NCBI GenBank assembly: GCA_944371685.1
Contig: CALVXV010000009.1
Span: 1-20,558 of the forward strand
From: an uncultured Bacilli bacterium
GTDB lineage: Bacteria; Bacillota_I; Bacilli_A; RF39; UBA660
Direction of reading: 5' to 3'
Length of the DNA stretch: 20,558 bases
Shown one piece after another: positions 14,362 through 20,558 of this stretch. Position 1 is the stretch's first letter. Each line of letters begins with the position of its first letter. A program made the translations under genes and the position numbers. A model generated the notes under the pieces. It did not search any database. It was not told the origin of the DNA and was given only the letters and a program-made list of their open reading frames with translations.

Positions 14362-15873
14362 ATGTCAAGGATTGTAGATAGTATTTTAGGGTTTGCAATT
14401 GGTGATGCGATGGGGGTTCCTGTTAAGCATAAAAATAGAGAAGATTTAATTAAAAAACCGATAGTTAAAATGGAAGGATATGGAACTTATGCGCTTCCAG
14501 CTGGTACGTGGTCAGATGATACTTCCATGGTTTTGGCGACCATATCATCTTTAATTAGTAAGCATGAGATTAATTATGATGACATGATGAAAAGTTTTTG
14601 CAATTTTATGAATAATTATGAATTTACATCTACAGGGGTGGCTTTTGATATTGGTAAAACGACTAAAGAAAGTTTATTTAGGTATTATATGCGTAAGGGT
14701 TTAGCTACTGAATGTGGAGATAGTGATATAAATAGTAATGGTAATGGTGCTTTAGCGCGGATGTTGCCGATTGCTTTATATACTTTTTATGATGATATGA
14801 ATGATACAGAGCTATTAAAGACGGTTCGTTTGGTTTCATCACTTACTCATGCTCATGAATATAGCATTATGGGGTGCTATATATTTGTGAAATATGTGCA
14901 TTTTTTAATGTCGGGATATGATAAGTTTAAAGCTTATGATAAAGTAAAAGAGTTAAATTATTATAAGTTTAGTGAGAATGCGAGACGAGCTTATAAGAGA
15001 TTTTTGACAACTGATTTTTATAAACTGGATTTGGATTATATTAAATCAAGTGGATATGTGGTGGATACATTAGAGGCTACTATATGGACTTTGTTAAACA
15101 CTAATTCTTTTATGGAAAGTGTCGTTGGGGCAATTAATTTAGGTGGTTATACTGATACAATTGGTGCTTTAACTGGAGCTTTGGCTGGACTTATTTATGG
15201 TATAGATGATAGTTTATTAAATGAGATTCAAAATAAGGATTATTTAATTTCTTTTGCACATAAATTTGATGAGGAACTTAGACTTAATATTTTGAAGTTT
15301 GATGAGATTATAGATGATAGATATGGAATTATTAAGGGAAGTAAGGATGTATTTTTTATTAAGGTTGGAAGTTCTGGCTCTATTTATGGATATCAAAATA
15401 AATATTTAAAGATGGCTAAAAGGGTTAATTATAAATATGGTTTAACAGTTATTGTGGCAAGTAATTTAGCAGATATGACTTTGGAAGATGATTTTGCAAG
15501 GTTAGATAGTTATTTAAAAGAGGCGGATATATATTTTATGGGTATTTCTAACGGGGCCTGTCAAGGGATACAAAAGGAATTTGCTTGCAAGCAAATTAAG
15601 AGAATGTTACTGGTGAATACACCACTGATGATTAATTTACATAAGACTAAAGAGGGAATTCAAAATTATCAAGGAAAACTTACTTTTGTGTTTGGCAGTA
15701 AAGATCCTTCATTTAATTATTTACCGTTAATTCAAGATTTTAGAAATGTCAATGTGGCAATAGTTCCTGGACAAGATCATAATTTTAGTAAAGGTGATGA
15801 ATTTTTGTATTTACCGGATAAATATTTATTTAATGATCTTGAGGTGAGGTTAAATGAAGGTTTTGACAGTTAA
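14362..15873 (+). CDS. ADP-ribosylglycohydrolase fused to an alpha/beta-hydrolase domain
   Basis: 503 residues. Residues 1 to about 308 are an ADP-ribosylglycohydrolase (DraG/ARH) domain: ILGFAIGDAMGVPVKH at the N-terminus, metal-binding W50-SDDT54, GNGALARM (127-134), SLTHAHEYS (160-168) and GGYTDTIGALTGALAGLIYG (261-280). The family normally has GGDTDT or GEDTDT; here the first of those metal-binding Asp residues is Tyr (Y263). Residues about 325-490 look like a small alpha/beta-hydrolase: a beta strand and turn FIKVGSSGS (332-340), nucleophile elbow GISNG (S396), acid D448 in FGSKDPS, and H473 in PGQDHNF. DraG-type enzymes remove ADP-ribose from proteins or nucleic acids; the second domain would suit an esterase or peptidase. 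It starts after AGAAGGTAG and overlaps the ASCH gene by 20 nt. The fusion is read through without interruption. Confidence 0.85.
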   Translation: MSRIVDSILGFAIGDAMGVPVKHKNREDLIKKPIVKMEGYGTYALPAGTWSDDTSMVLATISSLISKHEINYDDMMKSFCNFMNNYEFTSTGVAFDIGKTTKESLFRYYMRKGLATECGDSDINSNGNGALARMLPIALYTFYDDMNDTELLKTVRLVSSLTHAHEYSIMGCYIFVKYVHFLMSGYDKFKAYDKVKELNYYKFSENARRAYKRFLTTDFYKLDLDYIKSSGYVVDTLEATIWTLLNTNSFMESVVGAINLGGYTDTIGALTGALAGLIYGIDDSLLNEIQNKDYLISFAHKFDEELRLNILKFDEIIDDRYGIIKGSKDVFFIKVGSSGSIYGYQNKYLKMAKRVNYKYGLTVIVASNLADMTLEDDFARLDSYLKEADIYFMGISNGACQGIQKEFACKQIKRMLLVNTPLMINLHKTKEGIQNYQGKLTFVFGSKDPSFNYLPLIQDFRNVNVAIVPGQDHNFSKGDEFLYLPDKYLFNDLEVRLNEGFDS

Positions 15874-16249
15874 ACAGCCATATGCTTCACTTATTGCCTA
15901 TGGCATTAAAAAATATGAGTTTAGGACTTGGCGGACAAAATATCGTGGTGAGGTTTTAATTCAAGCGAGTAAGAGTGTGGATAAGAAAGCGATGGATGAG
16001 TTTAAAAGTTTTAATTTAGATTATCCAGTGGGATGTATAATTGCAAAAGTTTTGATAACTGATGTAATTAAAGTGGATGATGATTTTAGAAAGATTTTAA
16101 GAAGTGAAAATGATTTTGTTTATAATCACGTGATCAATGATAAATTATGGAATGGTTATGCTTTTCAAATTGATAATGTTCAGTTAATTAAGCCTATATA
16201 TATAAATGGTAAACTGGGTTTATGGAATTATGAGGGAAAAATTAATTGA
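15854..16249 (+). CDS. ASCH-domain protein
   Basis: 131 residues matching the ASCH fold (a PUA-like beta barrel). The opening LTVKQPYASLIAYGIKKYEFR is the typical ASCH start with its conserved Lys, Pro-Tyr and the KxYExR segment, followed by WRTKYRGEVLIQASK. ASCH domains bind RNA or nucleosides; one characterised group (YqfB) hydrolyses N4-acetylcytidine, others act as RNases or are uncharacterised. The start is the ATG at 15854 with GAGGTGAGG (15841-15849) lying inside the preceding gene, which it overlaps by 20 nt; this indicates joint expression with the ADP-ribosylglycohydrolase fusion. No terminator is seen before the argH promoter. Confidence 0.87.
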   Translation: MKVLTVKQPYASLIAYGIKKYEFRTWRTKYRGEVLIQASKSVDKKAMDEFKSFNLDYPVGCIIAKVLITDVIKVDDDFRKILRSENDFVYNHVINDKLWNGYAFQIDNVQLIKPIYINGKLGLWNYEGKIN

Positions 16250-16264
16250 AGATTAAAACAAGGG

Positions 16265-16291
16265 TTGACAAATAAAAAATGATATGATAAT
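16265..16291 (+). promoter_or_regulatory. Promoter of argH
   Basis: A perfect TTGACA at 16265-16270 is followed by AT-rich DNA with GATAAT at 16286-16291 (15-bp spacer) or TAATTT at 16288-16293 (17 bp). An imperfect dyad, ATATGA (16282-16287) with TCATAT (16295-16300), overlaps the -10. It may be a regulator site, but it does not match the arginine-repressor box in spacing. Confidence 0.5.
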
Positions 16292-16317
16292 TTTTCATAT
16301 ATGAGGAGGAAGATAAT

Positions 16318-17694
16318 ATGGTAATGTGGGCTGGAAGATTTAAAAAGGAAATTGATAAAAGAACGAATGATTTTAATTCTTCTATTCGTTTCGATAAGGT
16401 AATGTATAAGCAAGATATTACTGGTAGTATTGCTCATGCAACAATGCTTGGTAAGTGTGGTATTATTACTAATGAAGAAAGTGAAAAAATAATTGAGGGA
16501 TTAAAGACGATTTTAAATGATTTAGAAAGTGGTAAGTTAGAGTTTGATATGAATGCTGAAGATATTCATATGTTTATAGAAGGTGAACTTACTAAAAGAA
16601 TTGGTGATGCTGGTAAGAGATTACATACAGCTAGAAGTCGTAATGATCAAGTGGCTTTGGATTTAAGACTTTATATGCGTGATGAGATAGAGGAAATTAT
16701 AGGTTTACTTAAAGAGTTAATTGCTGAGTTTTTGAAAAAGGCTGAGGAACATTATGAGACTATTATGCCGGGTTATACACATTTACAAAGAGCACAGCCG
16801 ATTACTTTAGCGCATTATTTTATGGCTTATGCTGAAATGTTTAAAAGAGATATTTTAAGGCTTAAAGATGCGAATAAAAGGATGAATGAAAATCCACTTG
16901 GAAGTTGTGCTTTAGCGGGAACGACTTATGATACTGATAGATATATGACTAGTGAATTGCTTGGGTTTGATGGACCTTGTTTGAATAGTTTAGATGGGGT
17001 TTCTGATAGGGATTATGTGATAGAGATTGCTTCGGCTTTATCAATTATTATGATGCATATGTCTAGGATTAGTGAAGAATTTATAATGTGGTGTAGTCAT
17101 GAGTTTAAATTTATTGAATTGGACGATGCTTTTTCAACGGGATCTTCAATTATGCCACAAAAAAAGAATCCGGATATTACAGAGTTAATTAGAGGTAAGA
17201 CAGGTAGAGTTTATGGTGATTTGATGACACTTTTGACGATGATGAAGTCTTTACCACTTGCTTATGATAAAGATATGCAGGAGGATAAGGAAGCAATTTT
17301 TGATGCGACTTTAAATGTTAAAATGTGTTTATATACATTTATTCCAATGTTTGCTAGTACGACATTTTTAAAGGATAATATGCTTAAGGCAGCTAAAAAG
17401 GGATTTATAAATGCAACTGATGCGGCTGATTATTTAGTTAAGAAAGGTCTTCCTTTTAGAACCGCTTATAAAGTTATTGGTTCTTTGGTTGCTTATGCTA
17501 TTGATAACGATAAGACTTTAGATACTATTACATTAGATGAGTACAAAAAGTTTTCTGAGTTATTTGATGAGGATATATATGAATTTATTGATTTGAAAAA
17601 AGCGGTTAAGGATAGAACAGTGGTTGGTGGTCCGGCGCCAGAGACAGTAAAAAAACATGTAGAGGTTATAAAGGAATTTTTAAAAGAGAGCTAA
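16318..17694 (+). CDS. argH: Argininosuccinate lyase
   Basis: 458 residues, full length for the family. It splits argininosuccinate into arginine and fumarate, the last step of arginine synthesis, as a cytoplasmic homotetramer. The fumarase/aspartase superfamily signature GSSIMPQKKNP (about 280-290) contains the catalytic Ser; TARSRNDQ (about 103-110) and PGYTHLQRAQP (about 151-161) bind substrate. The N-terminus MVMWAGRF fits MALWGGRF-type starts, and the ATG at 16318 has AGGAGGA (16304-16310) at ideal spacing; an ATG at 16324 is less well placed. argG, its usual partner, is not adjacent on either side in this window. The stop codon forms the loop of the following terminator. Confidence 0.97.
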   Translation: MVMWAGRFKKEIDKRTNDFNSSIRFDKVMYKQDITGSIAHATMLGKCGIITNEESEKIIEGLKTILNDLESGKLEFDMNAEDIHMFIEGELTKRIGDAGKRLHTARSRNDQVALDLRLYMRDEIEEIIGLLKELIAEFLKKAEEHYETIMPGYTHLQRAQPITLAHYFMAYAEMFKRDILRLKDANKRMNENPLGSCALAGTTYDTDRYMTSELLGFDGPCLNSLDGVSDRDYVIEIASALSIIMMHMSRISEEFIMWCSHEFKFIELDDAFSTGSSIMPQKKNPDITELIRGKTGRVYGDLMTLLTMMKSLPLAYDKDMQEDKEAIFDATLNVKMCLYTFIPMFASTTFLKDNMLKAAKKGFINATDAADYLVKKGLPFRTAYKVIGSLVAYAIDNDKTLDTITLDEYKKFSELFDEDIYEFIDLKKAVKDRTVVGGPAPETVKKHVEVIKEFLKES

Positions 17695-17713
17695 GGCTCT
17701 CTATTTTGTTTTT
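17685..17713. terminator. Bidirectional terminator between argH and the convergent operon
   Basis: AGAGAGC (17685-17691) pairs with GCTCTCT (17696-17702) around TAAG. T-rich tracts follow in both directions (ATTTTGTTTTT on plus, TTTTAAAAATT on minus). The loop contains the argH stop TAA (17692-17694), and the stop of the minus-strand gene (17703-17701) is at the stem edge. Confidence 0.85.
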
Positions 17714-18714
17714 GATTTTAAATAAGGTTTATCTAAAACTATTTTTCCATTTCTTAGTTTTTTTATAAATTCATTTTCATCTAGAATATTTTCGAAATTG
17801 GTTATTTTTTCTTGGTCATTTGATCTTTTAATTATTTCATATAATTTTAATTGTGTTTTAATATTATCTAATTTATTAAATATTATTTGTTTGGTGGTAG
17901 CTAAATTATCTAGGTTAGTCATTATTTCAAAAAATTCTTCTTTGGTTCCATATTTTAAAAACTGTTTAAAAACTTCGTCAAGGTCATTATTAAAATAGGC
18001 ATTTTCCATATCTTTTGGGTTATCAAAGAATGTTTCAATTAGTCTTGTAATTTTTACATTATATTTATAACTGTTTTTTTCATATTTCCAAATCCTTGTG
18101 TTTAATAGTTCAGTATATCCTTCGTTAAGGCCTCTTCCTATTTCAGCGTTTTCAAATCTTGTAATTAACCGAAATCCACTTTTTTCACCTTTTGATGAAG
18201 CCATGTGCAGGAATTCATGCGATAAAACTTGTTCATTTATTTTATCACTATATAAATTAATGGTGTTATCATATGGATTATAAGTTCCAGCGGCGGTTGT
18301 GAGGGATAATAGATTTTGCATAAAAATTTTCATATCATTTTCTAAGGTTATGTGATTAATTTTAACTGTTTGAAGATTTTTTATGCAAGTTTGGAAATTT
18401 TCTTTAGAAACATAATTTTTAAAGGTGTCTATAATTTGAGTTAGTTCTTTGGGGTAGTTTGTTTGTTTTAATATTTCTTCTAGATTATGTATATTTTGTC
18501 TATTAAAAAGAAGTTCGATGAATGGAGTTTTTTCAGGTATTTCATTTGGTGTTTGTTGATATAATTTCCAATTTCTTTTTTTGTTTTTATTTTTTTTGGA
18601 AAAATTTCTTATGGTTTTTGGAACAATGTATATAGATAATCCACTACCAATTATTGGTGGAAGAAAATAAAAAGCTTTTATAATTTCATTAAGTATATAT
18701 TGCATTATTTCCAT
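17701..18714 (-). CDS. Membrane-anchored HExxH putative zinc metallopeptidase (copy 2)
   Basis: 337 residues. A probable membrane segment lies at about 13-32, followed by a basic stretch (KKNKNKKRNWK). A conserved domain follows: YPKELTQIIDTFKNYVSKEN (about 87-106), NTINLY then LSHEFLHMASS with H166-E167-x-x-H170, and GLNEGYTELLN with E198 and E202, a good candidate third zinc ligand of the gluzincin type. These residues suggest a metal-dependent protease, but no named family is recognised and the substrate is unknown. It is a paralogue of the gene immediately upstream, sharing HEFLHMAS, EGYTELLN, FFDNPKDME and FLKYGTKE. The start is the ATG at 18714 after AAGAGG, 3 nt after the previous stop. 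It ends at the shared terminator with argH. Confidence 0.7.
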   Translation of the reverse strand: MEIMQYILNEIIKAFYFLPPIIGSGLSIYIVPKTIRNFSKKNKNKKRNWKLYQQTPNEIPEKTPFIELLFNRQNIHNLEEILKQTNYPKELTQIIDTFKNYVSKENFQTCIKNLQTVKINHITLENDMKIFMQNLLSLTTAAGTYNPYDNTINLYSDKINEQVLSHEFLHMASSKGEKSGFRLITRFENAEIGRGLNEGYTELLNTRIWKYEKNSYKYNVKITRLIETFFDNPKDMENAYFNNDLDEVFKQFLKYGTKEEFFEIMTNLDNLATTKQIIFNKLDNIKTQLKLYEIIKRSNDQEKITNFENILDENEFIKKLRNGKIVLDKPYLKSKTK

Positions 18715-18717
18715 AAT

Positions 18718-19677
18718 TTAGCCTCTTTTCTTTTTATATGTTTTATTTTTAATAATTTTTTTGGTTTTTATTAATTTAATTACTGGATCTTTATCTAATA
18801 AGGATTTGGCTTTTTTAATTTTATTTTGATTATTGGTTTTTTTTATAGTTTCATATAAAATTATTTTTGTTTTGATGGCTGTAATTTTTTTATAGATTGG
18901 AATATCTGTTTCTATTAAGTTATCTAGATTTTGAATGACTTTAAAAAAATCTTCTTTGGTTCCATATTTTAAAAAAGTATGGTAGACAACAAGAATGTCG
19001 TTATGAAAGTATGCATATTCCATGTCTTTAGGATTATCAAAGAATAGTTCTAGTAGTTTTATTATTTCAATGTTGTAATGATATGACACTTTTTTAACGT
19101 TAAAAATTCTTTGATTTAAAAGTTCAGTGTATCCTTCATCTAAACCATTTCCTATCCAAATGTTATTTAAGTTAGTATAGAAACCAGAGCTTTGATTTTG
19201 ATTAGTTGAAGCCATGTGTAGGAATTCATGGGTGAGGACACTTTTTTTATCAAATATTTTGTAAATATTAATGGTGTTATTGTTTGCTTGATAACTACCT
19301 TCTTTTACAATAAAATTTTGAAGATATTTTTTTATATTGTGCATTATGTTTATATAATTTATTTGCAAGTTATTTAATCTTTTTAAACATATTATTAAGT
19401 TTTCTTTGTCTACATAATTTATGAAATTTTGGATGATTTGTGTTAGTTCTTTTGGATATGATAATTGATTTAGTATATAATCTAAATCATTTAAGTCATT
19501 ATTTTCCAAATTGATATTAGGAGAAAAATTATCTATTAAGTTATAGGCAATTATATGTTTTTCTTTATTTGCTTTTAAGTTTTTTAAATCTTTTGGTGTT
19601 TCAATTAAATCATCTAAAATACAACTTATAGCATATATTCCTGATAATGTAGCTAAGATGTTTGGAAGTAGGTCCAT
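18718..19677 (-). CDS. Membrane-anchored HExxH putative zinc metallopeptidase (copy 1)
   Basis: 319 residues. An N-terminal hydrophobic segment (about 4-22, LPNILATLSGIYAISCILD) probably anchors it. The core carries YPKELTQIIQNFINYVDKEN (about 74-93), NTINIYK, LTHEFLHMAS with H150-E151-x-x-H154, and GLDEGYTELLNQR with E181 and E185. HExxH followed about 27 residues later by an E-rich EGYTE motif is what gluzincin metalloproteases show; this is motif reasoning, not a family match. It is closely similar along its whole length to the next gene downstream, so the pair arose by tandem duplication. Its ATG is 1 nt after the stop of the metallophosphoesterase gene with a GGTGA site inside that gene, so it is cotranscribed. 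Confidence 0.7.
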   Translation of the reverse strand: MDLLPNILATLSGIYAISCILDDLIETPKDLKNLKANKEKHIIAYNLIDNFSPNINLENNDLNDLDYILNQLSYPKELTQIIQNFINYVDKENLIICLKRLNNLQINYINIMHNIKKYLQNFIVKEGSYQANNNTINIYKIFDKKSVLTHEFLHMASTNQNQSSGFYTNLNNIWIGNGLDEGYTELLNQRIFNVKKVSYHYNIEIIKLLELFFDNPKDMEYAYFHNDILVVYHTFLKYGTKEDFFKVIQNLDNLIETDIPIYKKITAIKTKIILYETIKKTNNQNKIKKAKSLLDKDPVIKLIKTKKIIKNKTYKKKRG

Positions 19678-19678
19678 T

Positions 19679-20554
19679 TTAATTATTTTTCACCAACCTA
19701 TATAGGCTATATGATGGGGTATTAAATAGTCTAAAATTATAGTTTGATACACCAAGTCCATTTGAAATATATAAATCAGAATTGTCTATTTTATAGTGAT
19801 TTTCATGATATTTTTTAGCTCCATCTGGTAGCATTATTGGTCCGATAATAGGCAAGCGGATTTGTCCGGCATGAGAGTGTCCAGCTAGTATTAAATTAAA
19901 TGGATTTACTGATAAGTCATCAATGGTATCTGGTTCATGGATGAGTAATATTTTATATATTGGTCCATCTTTTTCAAATGAATTGAGGTAATCAATAGAT
20001 GTTTTTAATTTATCATTGATGCTTAATTTGTCTTTAGTAGTACTAGCTCCGGCAATGAATATACTTTGATAACCATCTTTATAGATGGTGTCATAGGTAT
20101 TATTTAAGTCTTTAAAACCACCATTATTTATTATGTTAATCCATTCATCAAAGTTTAAATCATTATTACCGTTTATGGCATATTTACCAGTGGTAGCTTC
20201 TATTTTGTTTAGAAGGGAACTTATTTTGTTAGCTTCATCAGTTGTCATATTTGCACTTTTATCAATTAAATCTCCAGTTAGAACAACGATATCTGGTTTT
20301 TGTTCATTGATGCTTTTAACTAGTTTTTGTAAACTTTGTTTGTCAAATACTCTACCAAAGTGTAGGTCAGAAATGTGAACTATTTTAAAGCCATTAAAAT
20401 TATCTGGCCAGTTATTAATGGTTATTTTTTGTTCTTTAACGGTGATTAATTTGGGCTCGATTAAAAAACCATAGGCAATAATTGCACTAATGATTAAAAT
20501 TATAATGATAAGTAATTTAATGAAAGAGAAGTGTTTCTCTTGATTTTTTTTCAT
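19679..20554 (-). CDS. Membrane-anchored metallophosphoesterase (YkuE/YaeI type)
   Basis: 291 residues. A transmembrane anchor (about 12-32) follows a basic N-terminus, placing the catalytic domain outside. Calcineurin-like motifs: HISDLHFG (D63, H65), LTGDLID (D95), NGNND (N130-N131-D132), LIHEPD (H206) and AGHSHAGQIRLP (H226, H228), the last characteristic of the YkuE/YaeI group, some of which act on UDP-linked sugars or lipid phosphates. The GNHD motif usual in the family is GNND here, replacing the His thought to help catalysis. It is the first gene of a three-gene minus-strand operon. The ATG is 4 nt from the window edge, so its ribosome site is not visible and a slightly longer start cannot be excluded. 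Confidence 0.88.
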   Translation of the reverse strand: MKKNQEKHFSFIKLLIIIILIISAIIAYGFLIEPKLITVKEQKITINNWPDNFNGFKIVHISDLHFGRVFDKQSLQKLVKSINEQKPDIVVLTGDLIDKSANMTTDEANKISSLLNKIEATTGKYAINGNNDLNFDEWINIINNGGFKDLNNTYDTIYKDGYQSIFIAGASTTKDKLSINDKLKTSIDYLNSFEKDGPIYKILLIHEPDTIDDLSVNPFNLILAGHSHAGQIRLPIIGPIMLPDGAKKYHENHYKIDNSDLYISNGLGVSNYNFRLFNTPSYSLYRLVKNN

Positions 20555-20558
20555 AATT

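Noticed and set aside
16282..16300. Dyad before argH considered as an ArgR/AhrC box
   Set aside because: The TGA and TCA half-sites are one base too close and the core lacks the AAT/ATT pattern; kept only as an unexplained dyad.
1..20558. Mycoplasma-type genetic code (UGA as Trp), suggested by the AT-richness
   Set aside because: Trp residues such as those in argH and the germination genes are encoded by TGG, and TGA ends spmA, gerAC, the merR-like, Fic-like and ASCH genes at sensible positions.

Overview
The window looks like chromosome from a strongly AT-rich, low-GC Gram-positive bacterium of the Firmicutes/Bacillota type. Three things point there: purine-rich AGGAGG/GAGGTG ribosome sites before most genes, dense packing with 1-20 nt overlaps, and two sporulation loci. 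UGA is used as a stop and Trp is UGG, so this is the ordinary bacterial code and not the mycoplasma code. The species cannot be fixed from this window. An uncultured gut Bacilli or Clostridia lineage with a reduced genome would fit. There are no rRNA, tRNA, CRISPR or IS sequences, and no gene-free stretch longer than about 190 bp.

Layout. 1-1600: a transglutaminase-like (Cys-His-Asp) protein of unknown role and a lipoprotein with an Asn/Asp/Thr-rich tail. 1610-3217: a small MerR regulator behind a textbook 19-bp-spacer MerR promoter, translationally coupled to a solitary soluble VirD4/TraG-like ATPase. 3243-6160: the dacB-spmA-spmB-rluB cluster, in the same order as in Bacillus subtilis (spore cortex and spore maturation, then a 23S pseudouridine synthase). 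6157-7127, minus strand: an endonuclease/exonuclease/phosphatase protein and a one-cluster ferredoxin. 7233-8024: a C-terminally membrane-anchored protein of unknown function. 8010-11718, minus strand: a tricistronic gerA-type germinant receptor in the order A-C-B. 11804-14291: a Fic/Doc-like protein with an altered catalytic motif behind a large inverted repeat, then a TrmA/RlmCD-type rRNA methyltransferase and a small GNAT protein. 14327-16249: an ADP-ribosylglycohydrolase fused to an alpha/beta-hydrolase domain, overlapping an ASCH-domain gene. 16265-17694: argH. 17701-20554, minus strand: a membrane metallophosphoesterase followed by two tandem paralogous HExxH proteins.

How the parts work together. 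dacB, spmA and spmB act on spore cortex and core dehydration, and the ger operon senses germinants, so the host very probably makes or recently made endospores. argH, rluB, the rRNA methyltransferase and ferredoxin are housekeeping. The least familiar parts are the MerR/VirD4-like pair, the altered Fic protein with its dyad operator, the ADP-ribosylglycohydrolase-hydrolase fusion with ASCH, and the phosphoesterase/double-metalloprotease operon. Many intrinsic terminators start at or contain the stop codon, an arrangement associated with transcription running ahead of translation in Firmicutes.
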